A stretch of 64,000 nucleotides of DNA from [Clostridium] symbiosum (lineage in GTDB: Bacteria > Bacillota > Clostridia > Lachnospirales > Lachnospiraceae). The stretch's first letter is position 1; every line of letters starts with the position of its first letter. Of this stretch, positions 17,403 through 26,861 are shown one piece after another. The translations under genes and the position numbers were made by a program. The notes under the pieces were generated by a model that ran no database searches, was not told the origin of the DNA, and worked only from the letters and a program-made list of their open reading frames with translations. The stretch covers positions 4,148,001 to 4,212,000 of the forward strand of contig CP143946.1 of assembly GCA_036419695.1 (NCBI GenBank), written 5' to 3'.

Positions 17403-18815
17403 ATGGACACAATGAATCAGGCAGACGTAATTATCATCGGTGCCGGCCCGTCGGGCATCTTCTGTGCATACGAATTAATCAAGGCAAAACCTGATATGAA
17501 GATACTGATGATTGAAAAGGGAAGACCAATCGAAAAGAGAGTCTGTCCAAAACGTAAAACAAAGGTATGCGTGGGCTGCAAGCCCTGCTCCATCACCACC
17601 GGCTTTGCAGGCGCCGGAGCATTCTCCGACGGCAAGCTTTCCCTGTCACCCGACGTGGGCGGCAATCTTCCGGAGATTCTGGGATATGACAAGGCTCTGG
17701 AGCTTATACGGGAATCCGACGATATTTACCTGAAATTCGGTGCCGATGAGAACGTATACGGCGTCGACAAACAGAAAGAGATTCAGGAAATAAGGCGTAA
17801 GGCCATCACCGCCAACTTAAAACTGATCGAATGCCCAATCCGCCATCTGGGTACGGAGGAAGGCTACAAAATATATACCCGTCTCCAGGAACACCTGATG
17901 AAACAGGGCGTACATATGCTTTTCAACACCATGGTCAATGATATCATCATCGAGGACGGCGTTGCCAAAGCCGTTGTCACGGACGGCAATGAGACGTATT
18001 ACGCCGATGAGATCATCTCCGCCATCGGCCGTGAGGGTTCGGACTGGTTCAGCCACATCTGCGGCCGCCATGGCATTGATACGGAGGTCGGAACCGTCGA
18101 TATCGGCGTCAGGGTGGAAGTCCGCGACGAGGTTATGGAATTCCTGAACAAGAACCTCTACGAGGCTAAGCTCGTTTACTATACGCCAACCTTTGATGAC
18201 AAGGTGCGCACCTTCTGTACCAACCCGTCGGGCGAGGTGGCGACCGAGTATTATGAGAACGGTCTTGCGGTCGTAAACGGCCATGCTTATAAATCCAGGG
18301 AATATAAGACGAATAACACGAATTTTGCACTGCTGGTATCCAAGAATTTTACCAAGCCGTTCAAAACTCCCATCGAGTACGGCAAACACATCGCCCAGCT
18401 CAGCAACATGCTCTGCGACGGCAAAATCCTGGTGCAGACTTTCGGTGATTTCCAGAGAGGACGGAGAACCACGGAAGAGCGCCTCTGCCGCAATAACCTG
18501 ATACCGACATTAAAAGATGCGGTTCCGGGAGATCTTTCCTTAGTTCTTCCGCACCGCATTATGGTTGATATAAAAGAAATGATCCTGGCTCTCGACAAGG
18601 TCACGCCCGGCATCGCCAGCGATGAAACGCTCCTCTACGGCGTGGAAGTCAAATTCTATTCCAACAAGGTAGTTGTCAACACCGATTTTGAAACCAGCAT
18701 ACGCGGCCTGCGCGCCATCGGCGACGGAGCTTCCGTCACCCGCGGCCTCCAGCAGGCGTCTGCCAACGGAATCAGCGTCGCCAGGAGTATCCTCCAAAAA
18801 ATGGAAACCAAATAA
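17403..18815 (+). CDS. FAD-dependent dehydrogenase (COG2509-like)
   Basis: A 470-aa NAD(P)/FAD-dependent oxidoreductase. The N-terminal Rossmann motif GAGPSG (13-18) is followed by a cysteine cluster C48, C56, C59 and C62 (CPKRKTKVCVGCKPC), a GFAGAGAFSDGKL glycine-rich stretch and a C-terminal FAD motif GDGASVTRGLQQASANG. This matches the uncharacterised COG2509 family; the physiological substrate is unknown. The GGGGGC ribosome site is 6-7 nt before the ATG. The purine-riboswitch-like aptamer upstream suggests control by guanine or a related purine, which is unexpected for this family. A terminator-like hairpin follows. Confidence 0.88.
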   Translation: MDTMNQADVIIIGAGPSGIFCAYELIKAKPDMKILMIEKGRPIEKRVCPKRKTKVCVGCKPCSITTGFAGAGAFSDGKLSLSPDVGGNLPEILGYDKALELIRESDDIYLKFGADENVYGVDKQKEIQEIRRKAITANLKLIECPIRHLGTEEGYKIYTRLQEHLMKQGVHMLFNTMVNDIIIEDGVAKAVVTDGNETYYADEIISAIGREGSDWFSHICGRHGIDTEVGTVDIGVRVEVRDEVMEFLNKNLYEAKLVYYTPTFDDKVRTFCTNPSGEVATEYYENGLAVVNGHAYKSREYKTNNTNFALLVSKNFTKPFKTPIEYGKHIAQLSNMLCDGKILVQTFGDFQRGRRTTEERLCRNNLIPTLKDAVPGDLSLVLPHRIMVDIKEMILALDKVTPGIASDETLLYGVEVKFYSNKVVVNTDFETSIRGLRAIGDGASVTRGLQQASANGISVARSILQKMETK

Positions 18816-18829
18816 TTGATACATTGACG

Positions 18830-18855
18830 CGGGCCGGAAAAGATATTCCGGCCCG
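18830..18855. terminator. Convergent terminator hairpin
   Basis: CGGGCCGGAA (18830-18839) pairs perfectly with TTCCGGCCCG (18846-18855) around a 6-nt loop, between two convergent genes. T-runs are weak, so efficiency is uncertain. Confidence 0.7.
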
Positions 18856-18871
18856 TACAAATTGATACCGC

Positions 18872-20077
18872 TTAAGCGGCCCGCCGCAGACGGAGAATTC
18901 CCCGGGCTGCACTCTTATTTGTATAAAGCACTTTCAATATAATGGGCGTGACAATCGAAGAAATGATAATCAGGAAAATTACCGATGTAAAGTAAACCGA
19001 ATTCAGCAGTCCCACCGCCAGACCCTTCTGTGCCACGATAAGCGCCACTTCCCCTCTCGTCATCATGCCGACTCCTATCTTCAGAGAATCGTCTCCTGAA
19101 AACCCGCATATCCTTGCCATCATCCCGCAGCCCATAATTTTTGTAACAAGGGCAACGGCAACAAAGGCAGCCGAAAAAATCATAATCTCAGGCGTTATAT
19201 TCCCCACGTTTGTCTTAAGCCCGATGCTGGCAAAAAATACCGGACCGAACAGCATATAAGAGTTGATATCCATCTTGCTTGCAATATAGTCCGAATCATT
19301 CAGGGAACAGAGCACGATTCCCGCCGCATAGGCCCCTGTGATATCGGCAATGCCGAAATATGTCTCCGCCACATAGGACAGGAAAAGACAGAATGCCAGT
19401 CCCAGAATCGGGATACGTCTTGTATGCGGATATCTTGCATCCAGCCATTTAAACACCTTATAGAACACGAAACCGCTGACTCCCGCAAACAGGAAGAACA
19501 GCACCGTATTGATAATAACAGCCACCGGACTGCTCTGCGGATCCCGGAATCCGATGACAAAGGTGAGTACAATAATTCCAATCACATCATCGATAATGGC
19601 CGCACCCATGATGGCCGTTCCCGTTTTCCCTTTCAGCTTCCCAAGCTCCCTGAGGGATTCCACCGTGATACTTACCGATGTAGCCGTCATGATCACCCCG
19701 ATGAATACCGCCCTGTAAAATTCCTCCGAGCCCAATGGGGAAACTCCGTAAAAAATCATATAGAGCAGCGTCCCTCCAACCAGAGGCACCGCAACGCCCG
19801 CACACGCGATCAAAAAAGCCACCGGCCCGGTTTTAACCAGGTCGCGCAGGTTTGTCTCAAGTCCCGCCGAAAACATAAGCAGCACTACGCCTATCTCCGC
19901 CATCATCCCGAGAAATTCGCTCTGTTTAACGATTCCCAGCACTCCCGGCCCGATAAGAAGCCCTGCCACAATAACCCCTGCTACCTGCGGCGCATGCAGC
20001 TTCCTCGCCGCAATCCCACAGAATTTTGCCGCAACCAGTATTACGGCCAGATCTCTGAATACTTCCACTGAACTCAT
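18872..20077 (-). CDS. Cation:proton antiporter (CPA2 / KefB-NapA type)
   Basis: Integral membrane antiporter of 401 aa with about 12-13 hydrophobic segments. It has the CPA2 hallmarks AGLLIGPGVLGIV, LLMFSAGLETNL and the GAAIIDDVIGIIVL motif, whose DD pair carries the ion in the electrogenic members. There is no C-terminal TrkA-N domain, so it is shorter than KefB/KefC. The start at 20077 is chosen for AGGAGGGGACAAG. It is divergent from a Crp/Fnr-type regulator, which may control it. It probably exchanges Na+ or K+ for H+. Confidence 0.9.
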   Translation of the reverse strand: MSSVEVFRDLAVILVAAKFCGIAARKLHAPQVAGVIVAGLLIGPGVLGIVKQSEFLGMMAEIGVVLLMFSAGLETNLRDLVKTGPVAFLIACAGVAVPLVGGTLLYMIFYGVSPLGSEEFYRAVFIGVIMTATSVSITVESLRELGKLKGKTGTAIMGAAIIDDVIGIIVLTFVIGFRDPQSSPVAVIINTVLFFLFAGVSGFVFYKVFKWLDARYPHTRRIPILGLAFCLFLSYVAETYFGIADITGAYAAGIVLCSLNDSDYIASKMDINSYMLFGPVFFASIGLKTNVGNITPEIMIFSAAFVAVALVTKIMGCGMMARICGFSGDDSLKIGVGMMTRGEVALIVAQKGLAVGLLNSVYFTSVIFLIIISSIVTPIILKVLYTNKSAARGILRLRRAA

Positions 20078-20193
20078 CTTGTCCCCTCCTGCTGTTCTAT
20101 TGCCCAACGATTATAAATTTTATCACTTTTCTTACAGTTTACTGTTGCCGCAGCAACATATAAGAGATAAAATAAAGGGAAAAGGAGGGAATT

Positions 20194-20925
20194 ATGATGG
20201 CTACATCGGCAGACGAACTTTACCTGTTACAGAACCATCCGCTTTTCAAAGGGATAGACATAGGCGGTTTAGACCAGCTTTCCAACTGTTTTTCATTCCG
20301 TTTTGCTAATTTTTATAAAGATGAATACCTGGTGCTGGAGGGCGATCCCGTCACCTGCGTGGGGCTGATCCTCTCCGGCACTGTGCTGATGGAAAAAAGT
20401 GATTTGCAGGGCAACAGCTTTTTTCTCACTGAGATACGGAAAAACGAACTGTTCGGGGATGCCTTCATCGGGAGCCGTGTACAGAGCAGCACCGTCAATT
20501 ACAGGGCTATGACGGACTGCCACGTCCTTCTGTTCCAGTACCGGGATCCAAGAACCTTCTGCCGCAGGAACTGCCGCTGCCATCTGGTCTTTTCAGAAAA
20601 CCTGATGTATCTCCTGGCGCTCAAGACCAGAACCTTCCTCGCAAAGGTAGAGATCCTCTCCACCCGCTCCCTCCGCGGCCGGATTCTGCGTTTTCTCCAT
20701 ATCGTAGAGGAGTATCCCGATATCATCGGCCTGCGCGGTGACAGAATACAGGAAAAAAGGCTCAAAAAAAACCAGGTATTCGTGCCGCTCACCCATACCG
20801 AGCTGGCAGAATACCTGGGTGTCAACCGCAGCGCCCTGGTCCGGGAGCTGGGGCGGATGAAGCAGGAGAACCTGCTCACCTGGGATAAACACGTTTATAC
20901 GCTTCGCGATGCACAGAAACGGTAA
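20194..20925 (+). CDS. Crp/Fnr family transcriptional regulator
   Basis: A 243-aa regulator with an N-terminal cyclic-nucleotide-binding-like beta domain (about 15-145, e.g. LVLEGDPVTCVGLILSGTVLMEK) and a C-terminal winged HTH (about 170-240, LTHTELAEYLGVNRSALVRELGRMKQENLL). The Cys residues in RTFCRRNCRC are not in the Fnr N-terminal arrangement, so an Fe-S cluster is not indicated. AAAGGAGGGAATT precedes the start. The adjacent divergent antiporter is the natural target. Its last codons run into a short dispersed palindrome (20917-20945). Confidence 0.92.
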   Translation: MMATSADELYLLQNHPLFKGIDIGGLDQLSNCFSFRFANFYKDEYLVLEGDPVTCVGLILSGTVLMEKSDLQGNSFFLTEIRKNELFGDAFIGSRVQSSTVNYRAMTDCHVLLFQYRDPRTFCRRNCRCHLVFSENLMYLLALKTRTFLAKVEILSTRSLRGRILRFLHIVEEYPDIIGLRGDRIQEKRLKKNQVFVPLTHTELAEYLGVNRSALVRELGRMKQENLLTWDKHVYTLRDAQKR

Positions 20926-21043
20926 AAAGCGCCGTTTCGCGCCGTAACCCTCGGGTTTGACCCAAGGGGGCCCGCTGTCTGTGACTTTCGCTCTGCTCCA
21001 CTCACAAAAAACACCTCGCGGAATACTGCCGGTGAACAGTAAC
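20917..21043. repeat. Intergenic short repeats after the Crp/Fnr gene
   Basis: Contains a GAAACGG-TAAAAAGC-GCCGTTTC palindrome and CCGGTGAACAGTAAC (21029-21043, complement of the GTTACYGTTCAC word). It also has ACACCTCGC, the complement of a GCGAGGTGTTTT word seen at 28141. These words recur in several gaps of the window. Confidence 0.55.
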
Positions 21044-21053
21044 CCGGTTCTGT

Positions 21054-22343
21054 CTATTTTCCTTCTAATATGCTGATTGCTTCCTGAAGCTGGTTATCCA
21101 TCTCTTCGGGGAGAACCGGCATTTTTGCCGCTTCTTCGTCCAGCTCCACTTCCACATCGGGCGTAATTCCCTTGCCGTGGATATCGAGTCCGCTCGGCGT
21201 ATAGTAGTGGTTGGTCGTCAGCTTTACCGCACTTCCGTCGGAGAGGGGGAACAGGGTCTGTACGATTCCCTTGCCGAAGGTCTGGGTTCCGACGATGGTA
21301 GCCGCCTCATAATCCTTAAGCGCGCCGGTAAACACCTCGGAGGCGCTGGCGGAATTGCCGTTTACAAGGACTGCGATCGGAATATCCAGACTGTGTCCGT
21401 CCTGGGCATTATAGACTTCCTCCGCGCCGTTTTTGTCAGCTACAGTCAGAATGCGTCCCTTGTCTTCCAGGATATAGTCGGCCATGGAAACCACGGTATT
21501 TAATTCACCGCCGGGGTTATTTCTCAGATCCACAATCATCTTCTTCATTCCCTGGGAGGTCAGTTCCTCGATCTTGCCCTTAAACTGGGCGTCCGTAACC
21601 TTGTCAAACTCGATCACGGAGATATAGCCGATTTCGTCGGATAACATCTTGCCGCTGACCGTCTGAACGTCCACCGGCTTTCTCGTTACGGTGAGATCCA
21701 CGTATTCATTTTCCTCTTCCCGGTAAACAGTGAGCCTTACATCCGTGCCTTCCTCACCCTTGATGTAGTTGTTGACCATAATGGTGAGATCCATGCCCGT
21801 CACTTCCGTATCACCCACGGCAAATATCACATCGCCAGGACGGATACCCGCCTTCTCGGCAGGGCTGTCTTCAAACACGCGGATGATCGTCGAGATTCCC
21901 GTCTTCTGGTTTTGGGAAACCATTGCTCCGATCCCGCAGTAGGAACCGTTCGTCTCATCCATAAAGCTGGCCAGCTCCTCGGGTGTGTAGTAAACCGCGT
22001 AGGGATCGTTCAGTCCGTAAAGAAAACCACTGTAGATACCGGATTCCTCTTTCCCCACCTCTATCTTGTCTTCAAATAGATATTTCTTGTCAATGAGCGA
22101 CTGAAGCTCGCCAATCTTACGGTTGACGCGTTCCATATCAATCTTTTCGCTGCCTGCCTGGCCGGCCGCATTGGCCTCGGCGCCGGAATTGCCCTGCTCC
22201 GCCTGGACCTGCACCTGATTGTCGATTACACGCCGGCCGAACATATAAATACCGGCCGATGTTCCCACCGTCACAAGGCAGGCAAATGCCGTCACAAGGA
22301 CGCCGACCATGACGCCTCTCCAGAATTTACTTCTATTATCCAT
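21054..22343 (-). CDS. ctp: Carboxy-terminal processing serine protease (S41/Ctp)
   Basis: Membrane-anchored extracytoplasmic protease of 429 aa. One N-terminal transmembrane segment (about 10-32) is followed by an S41 N-terminal helical region, a PDZ domain (about 135-225, with AGIRPGDVIFAVGD) and the S41 protease domain. The catalytic Ser lies in NGNSASASEVF and the Lys in TFGKGIVQT. The start has AGGAGG upstream. It lies 18 bp after an M23 hydrolase gene and shares its strand with ftsEX, fitting a role in processing cell-wall division proteins. Confidence 0.95.
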   Translation of the reverse strand: MDNRSKFWRGVMVGVLVTAFACLVTVGTSAGIYMFGRRVIDNQVQVQAEQGNSGAEANAAGQAGSEKIDMERVNRKIGELQSLIDKKYLFEDKIEVGKEESGIYSGFLYGLNDPYAVYYTPEELASFMDETNGSYCGIGAMVSQNQKTGISTIIRVFEDSPAEKAGIRPGDVIFAVGDTEVTGMDLTIMVNNYIKGEEGTDVRLTVYREEENEYVDLTVTRKPVDVQTVSGKMLSDEIGYISVIEFDKVTDAQFKGKIEELTSQGMKKMIVDLRNNPGGELNTVVSMADYILEDKGRILTVADKNGAEEVYNAQDGHSLDIPIAVLVNGNSASASEVFTGALKDYEAATIVGTQTFGKGIVQTLFPLSDGSAVKLTTNHYYTPSGLDIHGKGITPDVEVELDEEAAKMPVLPEEMDNQLQEAISILEGK

Positions 22344-22360
22344 CTCTAATGCCTCCTAAT

Positions 22361-23566
22361 TTATGGGCTTACATACTTTGTCGGATTTACATAGCTTCCA
22401 TTCAGCCGGACGCCGAAATGCAGGTGCGATCCGGTAGAATAGCCGGTGGAGCCAACCTTGGCAATGACCTGGCCCTGCTTTACCGTGTCACCGGCCGATA
22501 CCAGCAGCTGGGAACAATGCATGTAAACGGTAGACACCCCGCCGCCATGATTCAGCATAATATAGTTCCCGGCAGAATAGCTGTATGTAGAAATTGTCAC
22601 GGTTCCGTCGGCCGCCGCGATAATATTGTTTCCCGTCGGTGCGCCGATGTCGATTCCCTGATGGTTGGAAGAGGCTCCCGCCGTCGGTGATTCCCTTCCT
22701 CCGAAGCCCGATGTAATCCTGCTGCTGGAAGGACATGGCCATATAAACTTAATATTCCCAATACTTACTGTATTATACTTCTGTCCCGCCGCCTCGGCTT
22801 TTTTCCTGGCTTCCTCTTCCTGTCTCTTAATCTCCGCCTCTATCTGCTTGATCTTGTCTTCCTGAGCCTTTATGTCTTTTTCATAAGCTTCCACCTGGGC
22901 CGTCTTGGTGCCAATCTGTGAATCCACCTTCTTAAGTTCGGCCGATTTCTCATTTACAAGCGTTTCCACGGAATTTTTCTTGCTTGTCGTCTGCTCCTGA
23001 AGCGCGACCAGTTCCTGCTTTTCTCTTTCAAGCTGCGCCTTATCCTCCGCGATGCCGTCCTTAATTCCGATGTACTGATCAAGCATCTTCCGGTCATACT
23101 CTGAAATCTTTGAGATGTACTCGGCCCTGTTTAAAAGCTCCGACATGGACTTGGACTGCAGAAGAAGATCCAGGTAACTGCTGTCACCCTTCTCATACAT
23201 GTACTTGATCCTTTTTTTCATGGCCTCGTACTGCTTCTTCTCCACTTCTCCGGCCTCTTCAAGCTTTACCGTGGTCTCTTCAATGGTTTTTCCTTTATCG
23301 CTGATGTTTGTTTCCAGCCTGCTTATCTCCGCATTCAGAGTTTCTAGCTGGGAGTCCAGCTTTCTCACATAGCTTTCTGTATTTGCCTTGAGAGATTCCA
23401 GTTCCTTTATGGCCTGTTCCGTCTTCTTTTTCTCCTCCTCGATGGAGGTTATCTTTCCCTTGGCGCTGTCCACGTCTTTCTTGGATGCTCCATAGACGGG
23501 AGCTACAGCCAGGGATGCCAGAAGAACGGCAATAACCGTTCTCTTTACTGCTGCATTATACCTCAT
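22361..23566 (-). CDS. Murein hydrolase activator / M23 peptidase with coiled coil (EnvC/PcsB-like)
   Basis: Secreted protein of 401 aa. A signal peptide (VKRTVIAVLLASLAVAPVYG) is followed by a long coiled coil (about 30-265, rich in Glu, Lys and Gln heptads) and a C-terminal LytM/M23 zinc-peptidase domain. That domain has HQGIDIG and GSHLHFGV, the H-x3-D and H-x-H ligands, so it looks catalytically intact. The start at 23566 has AAGGAGCAAAAG. It sits directly downstream of ftsX; in other bacteria FtsEX activates EnvC or PcsB by conformational coupling, and this is the probable partner. Confidence 0.93.
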   Translation of the reverse strand: MRYNAAVKRTVIAVLLASLAVAPVYGASKKDVDSAKGKITSIEEEKKKTEQAIKELESLKANTESYVRKLDSQLETLNAEISRLETNISDKGKTIEETTVKLEEAGEVEKKQYEAMKKRIKYMYEKGDSSYLDLLLQSKSMSELLNRAEYISKISEYDRKMLDQYIGIKDGIAEDKAQLEREKQELVALQEQTTSKKNSVETLVNEKSAELKKVDSQIGTKTAQVEAYEKDIKAQEDKIKQIEAEIKRQEEEARKKAEAAGQKYNTVSIGNIKFIWPCPSSSRITSGFGGRESPTAGASSNHQGIDIGAPTGNNIIAAADGTVTISTYSYSAGNYIMLNHGGGVSTVYMHCSQLLVSAGDTVKQGQVIAKVGSTGYSTGSHLHFGVRLNGSYVNPTKYVSP

Positions 23567-23647
23567 CTTTTGCTCCTTATGCATACAGTCCGGTCTCCGT
23601 GCAAACAGCGGGGCAGCCGGACTGTTACTCCTTATCCATCTTTCTTC

Positions 23648-24556
23648 TTATACCTTCAGGTGTTTCCGTATGGTGAAGAAACTTCCGACGAATCCGATTC
23701 CCACGCCGAGCGCCACTGCCACTGCGATCATATACGGGAAAATCGTTTCGATCGGGATAAACTCAATGATGTTGGAAATGATGTTAAACTTCTCAATCAT
23801 ATATTCCACTGCATTCCTGTACAGGAAATAGACGCTGAACAGCGGAATCGCCGCACCGGCAAAGCCGATGATGATACCTTCCACGACAAAGGGGGCGCGT
23901 ATCATAAAGTTGGTGGCTCCGATCAGACGCATGATTTTATTCTCGTCTTTTCTGAAGGCCGCAGCCGTGGAGATCGTGTTGCTGATCAGGAAAACCGCCA
24001 CCGCCAGAAGGATCGCGATGATTACGCCCGAGATAAGGCCCAGCATCTTGTTGAAATTGGAAAGACCCGAAGCCGTATCGTTGGAATAATTAACCTTCCT
24101 AATCCCCGGTATGGTATCCAGATACGAAACCATCTTATCCTGATCCGCGATATCTTTCAGGTAAATCTCGTAAGAAGCCGAACCGGCCAGGGGATTGTCG
24201 TCCGCAAAACCTTCCGCCAGTTCTTCCACATCCTTAAAGTATTCCTTCTGGAATGTCTCCCAGGCCTCCTCTGCGGAGATGTATATTGTCTCCTTTACCT
24301 CGCTCCTTGCGCCGATCTCTTTTCCTATCGCAAGAATGTCGGCCTCCGTCATATTCTCATCGAAAAACACCGAGATTCCCACCGTGGTTTCCGCATTTTT
24401 CACCATGTACTGCACATTCGCCACCAGGGCAAAAAACATGCAGAATAAAAAAATACACGCAGAAATAATCGCCGTAGAAGCCAGCGAAAACCATATATTC
24501 CTGCATATATTCCTCATACCTTCTTTCAGGCAATATGCAAATGTACTAAGCCTCAT
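23648..24556 (-). CDS. ftsX: Cell division ABC transporter permease FtsX
   Basis: A 302-aa membrane protein with the FtsX layout: the N-terminal [21 protein letters not shown] helix, a large extracytoplasmic domain (about 45-170) and three C-terminal transmembrane segments (around [39 protein letters not shown] and [17 protein letters not shown]). It transmits the ATP cycle of FtsE to the cell-wall hydrolase outside. It overlaps the ftsE end by 11 bp. Confidence 0.96.
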   Translation of the reverse strand: MRLSTFAYCLKEGMRNICRNIWFSLASTAIISACIFLFCMFFALVANVQYMVKNAETTVGISVFFDENMTEADILAIGKEIGARSEVKETIYISAEEAWETFQKEYFKDVEELAEGFADDNPLAGSASYEIYLKDIADQDKMVSYLDTIPGIRKVNYSNDTASGLSNFNKMLGLISGVIIAILLAVAVFLISNTISTAAAFRKDENKIMRLIGATNFMIRAPFVVEGIIIGFAGAAIPLFSVYFLYRNAVEYMIEKFNIISNIIEFIPIETIFPYMIAVAVALGVGIGFVGSFFTIRKHLKV

Positions 24557-25232
24557 ATCCTATACCGCCTTTTATTTCATCTTCCGCCACGACTCCTCGG
24601 TCCAGCGTGATTACACGTTTCCCCATTCTGTTCACAATCTCCTGGCTGTGGGTGACAACAACCACCGTCGTCCCCCTGCAGTTGATCTCTTCCAGAAGCT
24701 TCATAATTTCCATGGAGTTCTGGGCATCCAGATTACCGGTCGGCTCGTCAGCCAGCAGAACCTCGGGGGAATTAATTAATGCCCTGGCTATCGCCACCCT
24801 CTGCTGTTCACCGCCTGAAAGCTGGTTGGGAAATGATTTGTATTTTGATGAAAGGCCTACCAGTCTCAGCATCTCGGGGACCGACTCTTTGATGGTCCTC
24901 GTCGGCACTCCAATCACCCGCTGGGCAAACGCCACATTCTCATACACGGTCTTATCTTTCAGCAGGCGGAAATCCTGGAAAACCACTCCCAGACGCCTTC
25001 TGTATTTGGGAACATATCTTCTGGGCATCTTCCCCAGATCCATGTCGTTCACCACAATTTTCCCCGAAGTCGGCTCCACCTCTTTTAAGAGCAGCTTCAT
25101 CAGGGTGGATTTGCCGGAACCGCTCCGTCCCATAATGAAAACAAATTCGCCGTCCTGGATCGTGATATTGATGTTTTTTAAAGCCCTGTTCCCCGCTTTG
25201 TATGTTTTGTTGAGATTTGTTATCTCTATCAT
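24546..25232 (-). CDS. ftsE: Cell division ATP-binding protein FtsE
   Basis: Cytoplasmic ATPase of the FtsEX complex, 228 aa. Motifs seen: Walker [10 protein letters not shown], signature LSGGEQQR, Walker [13 protein letters not shown] and the H-loop VVTHS. The start is placed at the ATG at 25232 (MIEITNL); a TTG at 25250 is an in-frame alternative. The upstream gap contains a large nested inverted repeat. Confidence 0.96.
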   Translation of the reverse strand: MIEITNLNKTYKAGNRALKNINITIQDGEFVFIMGRSGSGKSTLMKLLLKEVEPTSGKIVVNDMDLGKMPRRYVPKYRRRLGVVFQDFRLLKDKTVYENVAFAQRVIGVPTRTIKESVPEMLRLVGLSSKYKSFPNQLSGGEQQRVAIARALINSPEVLLADEPTGNLDAQNSMEIMKLLEEINCRGTTVVVVTHSQEIVNRMGKRVITLDRGVVAEDEIKGGIGYEA

Positions 25233-25328
25233 CTTTCTCGTATCCCTCAATTACAGAATTGCTGCGGCACAGGCACGTAACCCATACCACAGCATTCCCC
25301 TTTTTCCCTCTTTTAAATTTTTGTAATT

Positions 25329-25469
25329 GTTCAGGACGGCTCATCTTCCTGACCGAAAAAGCCGGTCAAGAAGCATCGATTATTCATCCGATGTGAAAAA
25401 TAGTGCAAAAACAGTCTTATAAGCAAGCTTAACGCCTGCCTTTGCACTATTTTTCCCGCCGTCCTGAAC
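25329..25469. repeat. Large nested inverted repeat between the CdaR-like gene and ftsE
   Basis: GTTCAGGACGGC (25329-25340) pairs with GCCGTCCTGAAC (25458-25469). Inside are a GACCG-AAAAAG-CCGGTC hairpin (25351-25367) and a perfect 15-bp stem GAAAAATAGTGCAAA (25395-25409) with its complement (25441-25455). The 15-bp stem with AT tails could terminate the upstream regulator transcript. The 12-bp outer arms make the whole 141 bp a branched structure. Confidence 0.75.
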
Positions 25470-25484
25470 TGTTACTAATTTTCT

Positions 25485-26573
25485 TTAATAATCAAGATTC
25501 TCCATGTATTTCATGTACTTGACTACCATGAGTGCAATCTTAAAGGTAATGGCATCTTCGAATACTCTCAGATCCAGTCCCGTACTCTTCTGAAGTTTAT
25601 CGAGACGGTATACCAGTGTGTTCCTGTGGATATAGAGCTGTCTGGACGTCTCCGATACGTTTAAGCTGTTTTCAAAGAATTTGTTGATCGTGGTCAGGGT
25701 CTCTTCGTCAAAGTCATCGGGTGACTTGCCGTCGAAAATCTCCTTGATGAACATGCGGCACAGAGGAAGCGGAAGCTGATAGATTAACCGGCCGATTCCC
25801 AGCTTGCTGTAAGCCACGACATTCTTTGTGCTGTAGAAAATCTTTCCTACGTCCAGAGCCATCTTGGCCTCCTTGTAGGAGCGTGAAACATCTTTGATCT
25901 CGTTGATAATCGTACCAAAGGCCACATTAACTCTTGTGAGGGCCTCCGTATTCAGCATATCCACGATCATACTGGCTGTCTTCTCCAGGTCGTCGTAAGT
26001 CTCGCCCGGTTTCACTTCCTTGACCAGGATAATGTCCTTCTCATCCACCGCCGTGATAAAATCCTTCGTCTTTGTGGAGAAGAGGCTTCTCACCGTCTCA
26101 AGGGCGTTGACATCCTTCTCGTGCTGTGTCTCGATGATGAAAACGATTCTCTTGACATTGGTCTCGATGTGAAGTTTCTTCGCCCTGTTGTAGATATCCA
26201 CTAACAGCAGGTTATCAAGAAGCAGGTTCTTGATAAAGTTATCCTTGTCGAATCTTTCCTTGTAAGCAACCAGCAGGTTCTGTATCTGGAACGCCGCCAT
26301 CTTGCCCACCATGTAAACGTCGTCACTGCCGCCTCTGGCCAGCAGAATATATTCCAGTTGGTGTTCATCAAACACCTTAAAAAATTGATAGCCCTGAATT
26401 ACCTGACTGTCCGCCGGAGAGTCTACGAAAGTCAAAATCGCGCTTTCATACTCCTCAGCACCGGTAAATGTGGACGCAAGCACTTTGCCTTCAGTATCGC
26501 AAATGCTTAAATCCACTCTGGTAATACCCTTCAAACCCTCAATATTTGTCTGGAGTATCTGATTTGATATCAT
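25485..26573 (-). CDS. PucR/CdaR-type transcriptional regulator
   Basis: A 362-aa regulator. An N-terminal sensory region (about 1-110) precedes a degenerate GGDEF-like central domain (about 135-290). The C-terminal PucR helix-turn-helix (about 300-355) contains FFENSLNVSETSRQLYIHRNTLVYRLDKLQKSTGLDLR. AAAGGAGAGAAGG precedes the start. Unlike the CdaR at 40654 it lacks a clear diacid-recognition motif. It precedes ftsEX, an arrangement I believe recurs in Lachnospiraceae, but the regulated genes are unknown. Confidence 0.87.
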   Translation of the reverse strand: MISNQILQTNIEGLKGITRVDLSICDTEGKVLASTFTGAEEYESAILTFVDSPADSQVIQGYQFFKVFDEHQLEYILLARGGSDDVYMVGKMAAFQIQNLLVAYKERFDKDNFIKNLLLDNLLLVDIYNRAKKLHIETNVKRIVFIIETQHEKDVNALETVRSLFSTKTKDFITAVDEKDIILVKEVKPGETYDDLEKTASMIVDMLNTEALTRVNVAFGTIINEIKDVSRSYKEAKMALDVGKIFYSTKNVVAYSKLGIGRLIYQLPLPLCRMFIKEIFDGKSPDDFDEETLTTINKFFENSLNVSETSRQLYIHRNTLVYRLDKLQKSTGLDLRVFEDAITFKIALMVVKYMKYMENLDY

Positions 26574-26861
26574 ATCCTTCTCTCCTTTAATTTTATATTT
26601 TCCCTAATTACTATATTAATGCAAAACGAGGAAAAATAAAAGAGGGTGTCTGAAAAAAAATAAAATTTTCTTTTTTTCCACTATCTTTCCCCTCGAAGGC
26701 GGGACAGCTCCATCCTCAGGCTCAGTGAAGGAAATCCCATTTACTACCGCTATGCCCCTCCAGCCGCCGTATTTCCGGCATGACGTAAAAATCAGCCCCC
26801 GGAGACCTTGCGTACGACCGTTTTCCCGGTCGTCACCCGCTCTCCAGGGACTGAAATTTCA
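26574..26861. other. Intergenic region between fprA and the PucR-like regulator
   Basis: No gene seen. It contains an A- and T-rich run (26639-26690) that may hold the regulator promoter. A hairpin ACGACCG-TTTTCC-CGGTCGT (26814-26833) is a candidate terminator-like structure downstream of fprA. Confidence 0.4.

Noticed and set aside
17191..17415. 74-codon frame between the riboswitch and the dehydrogenase gene
   Set aside because: It begins inside the aptamer, has no ribosome site and runs into the next gene out of frame; better explained as leader RNA.
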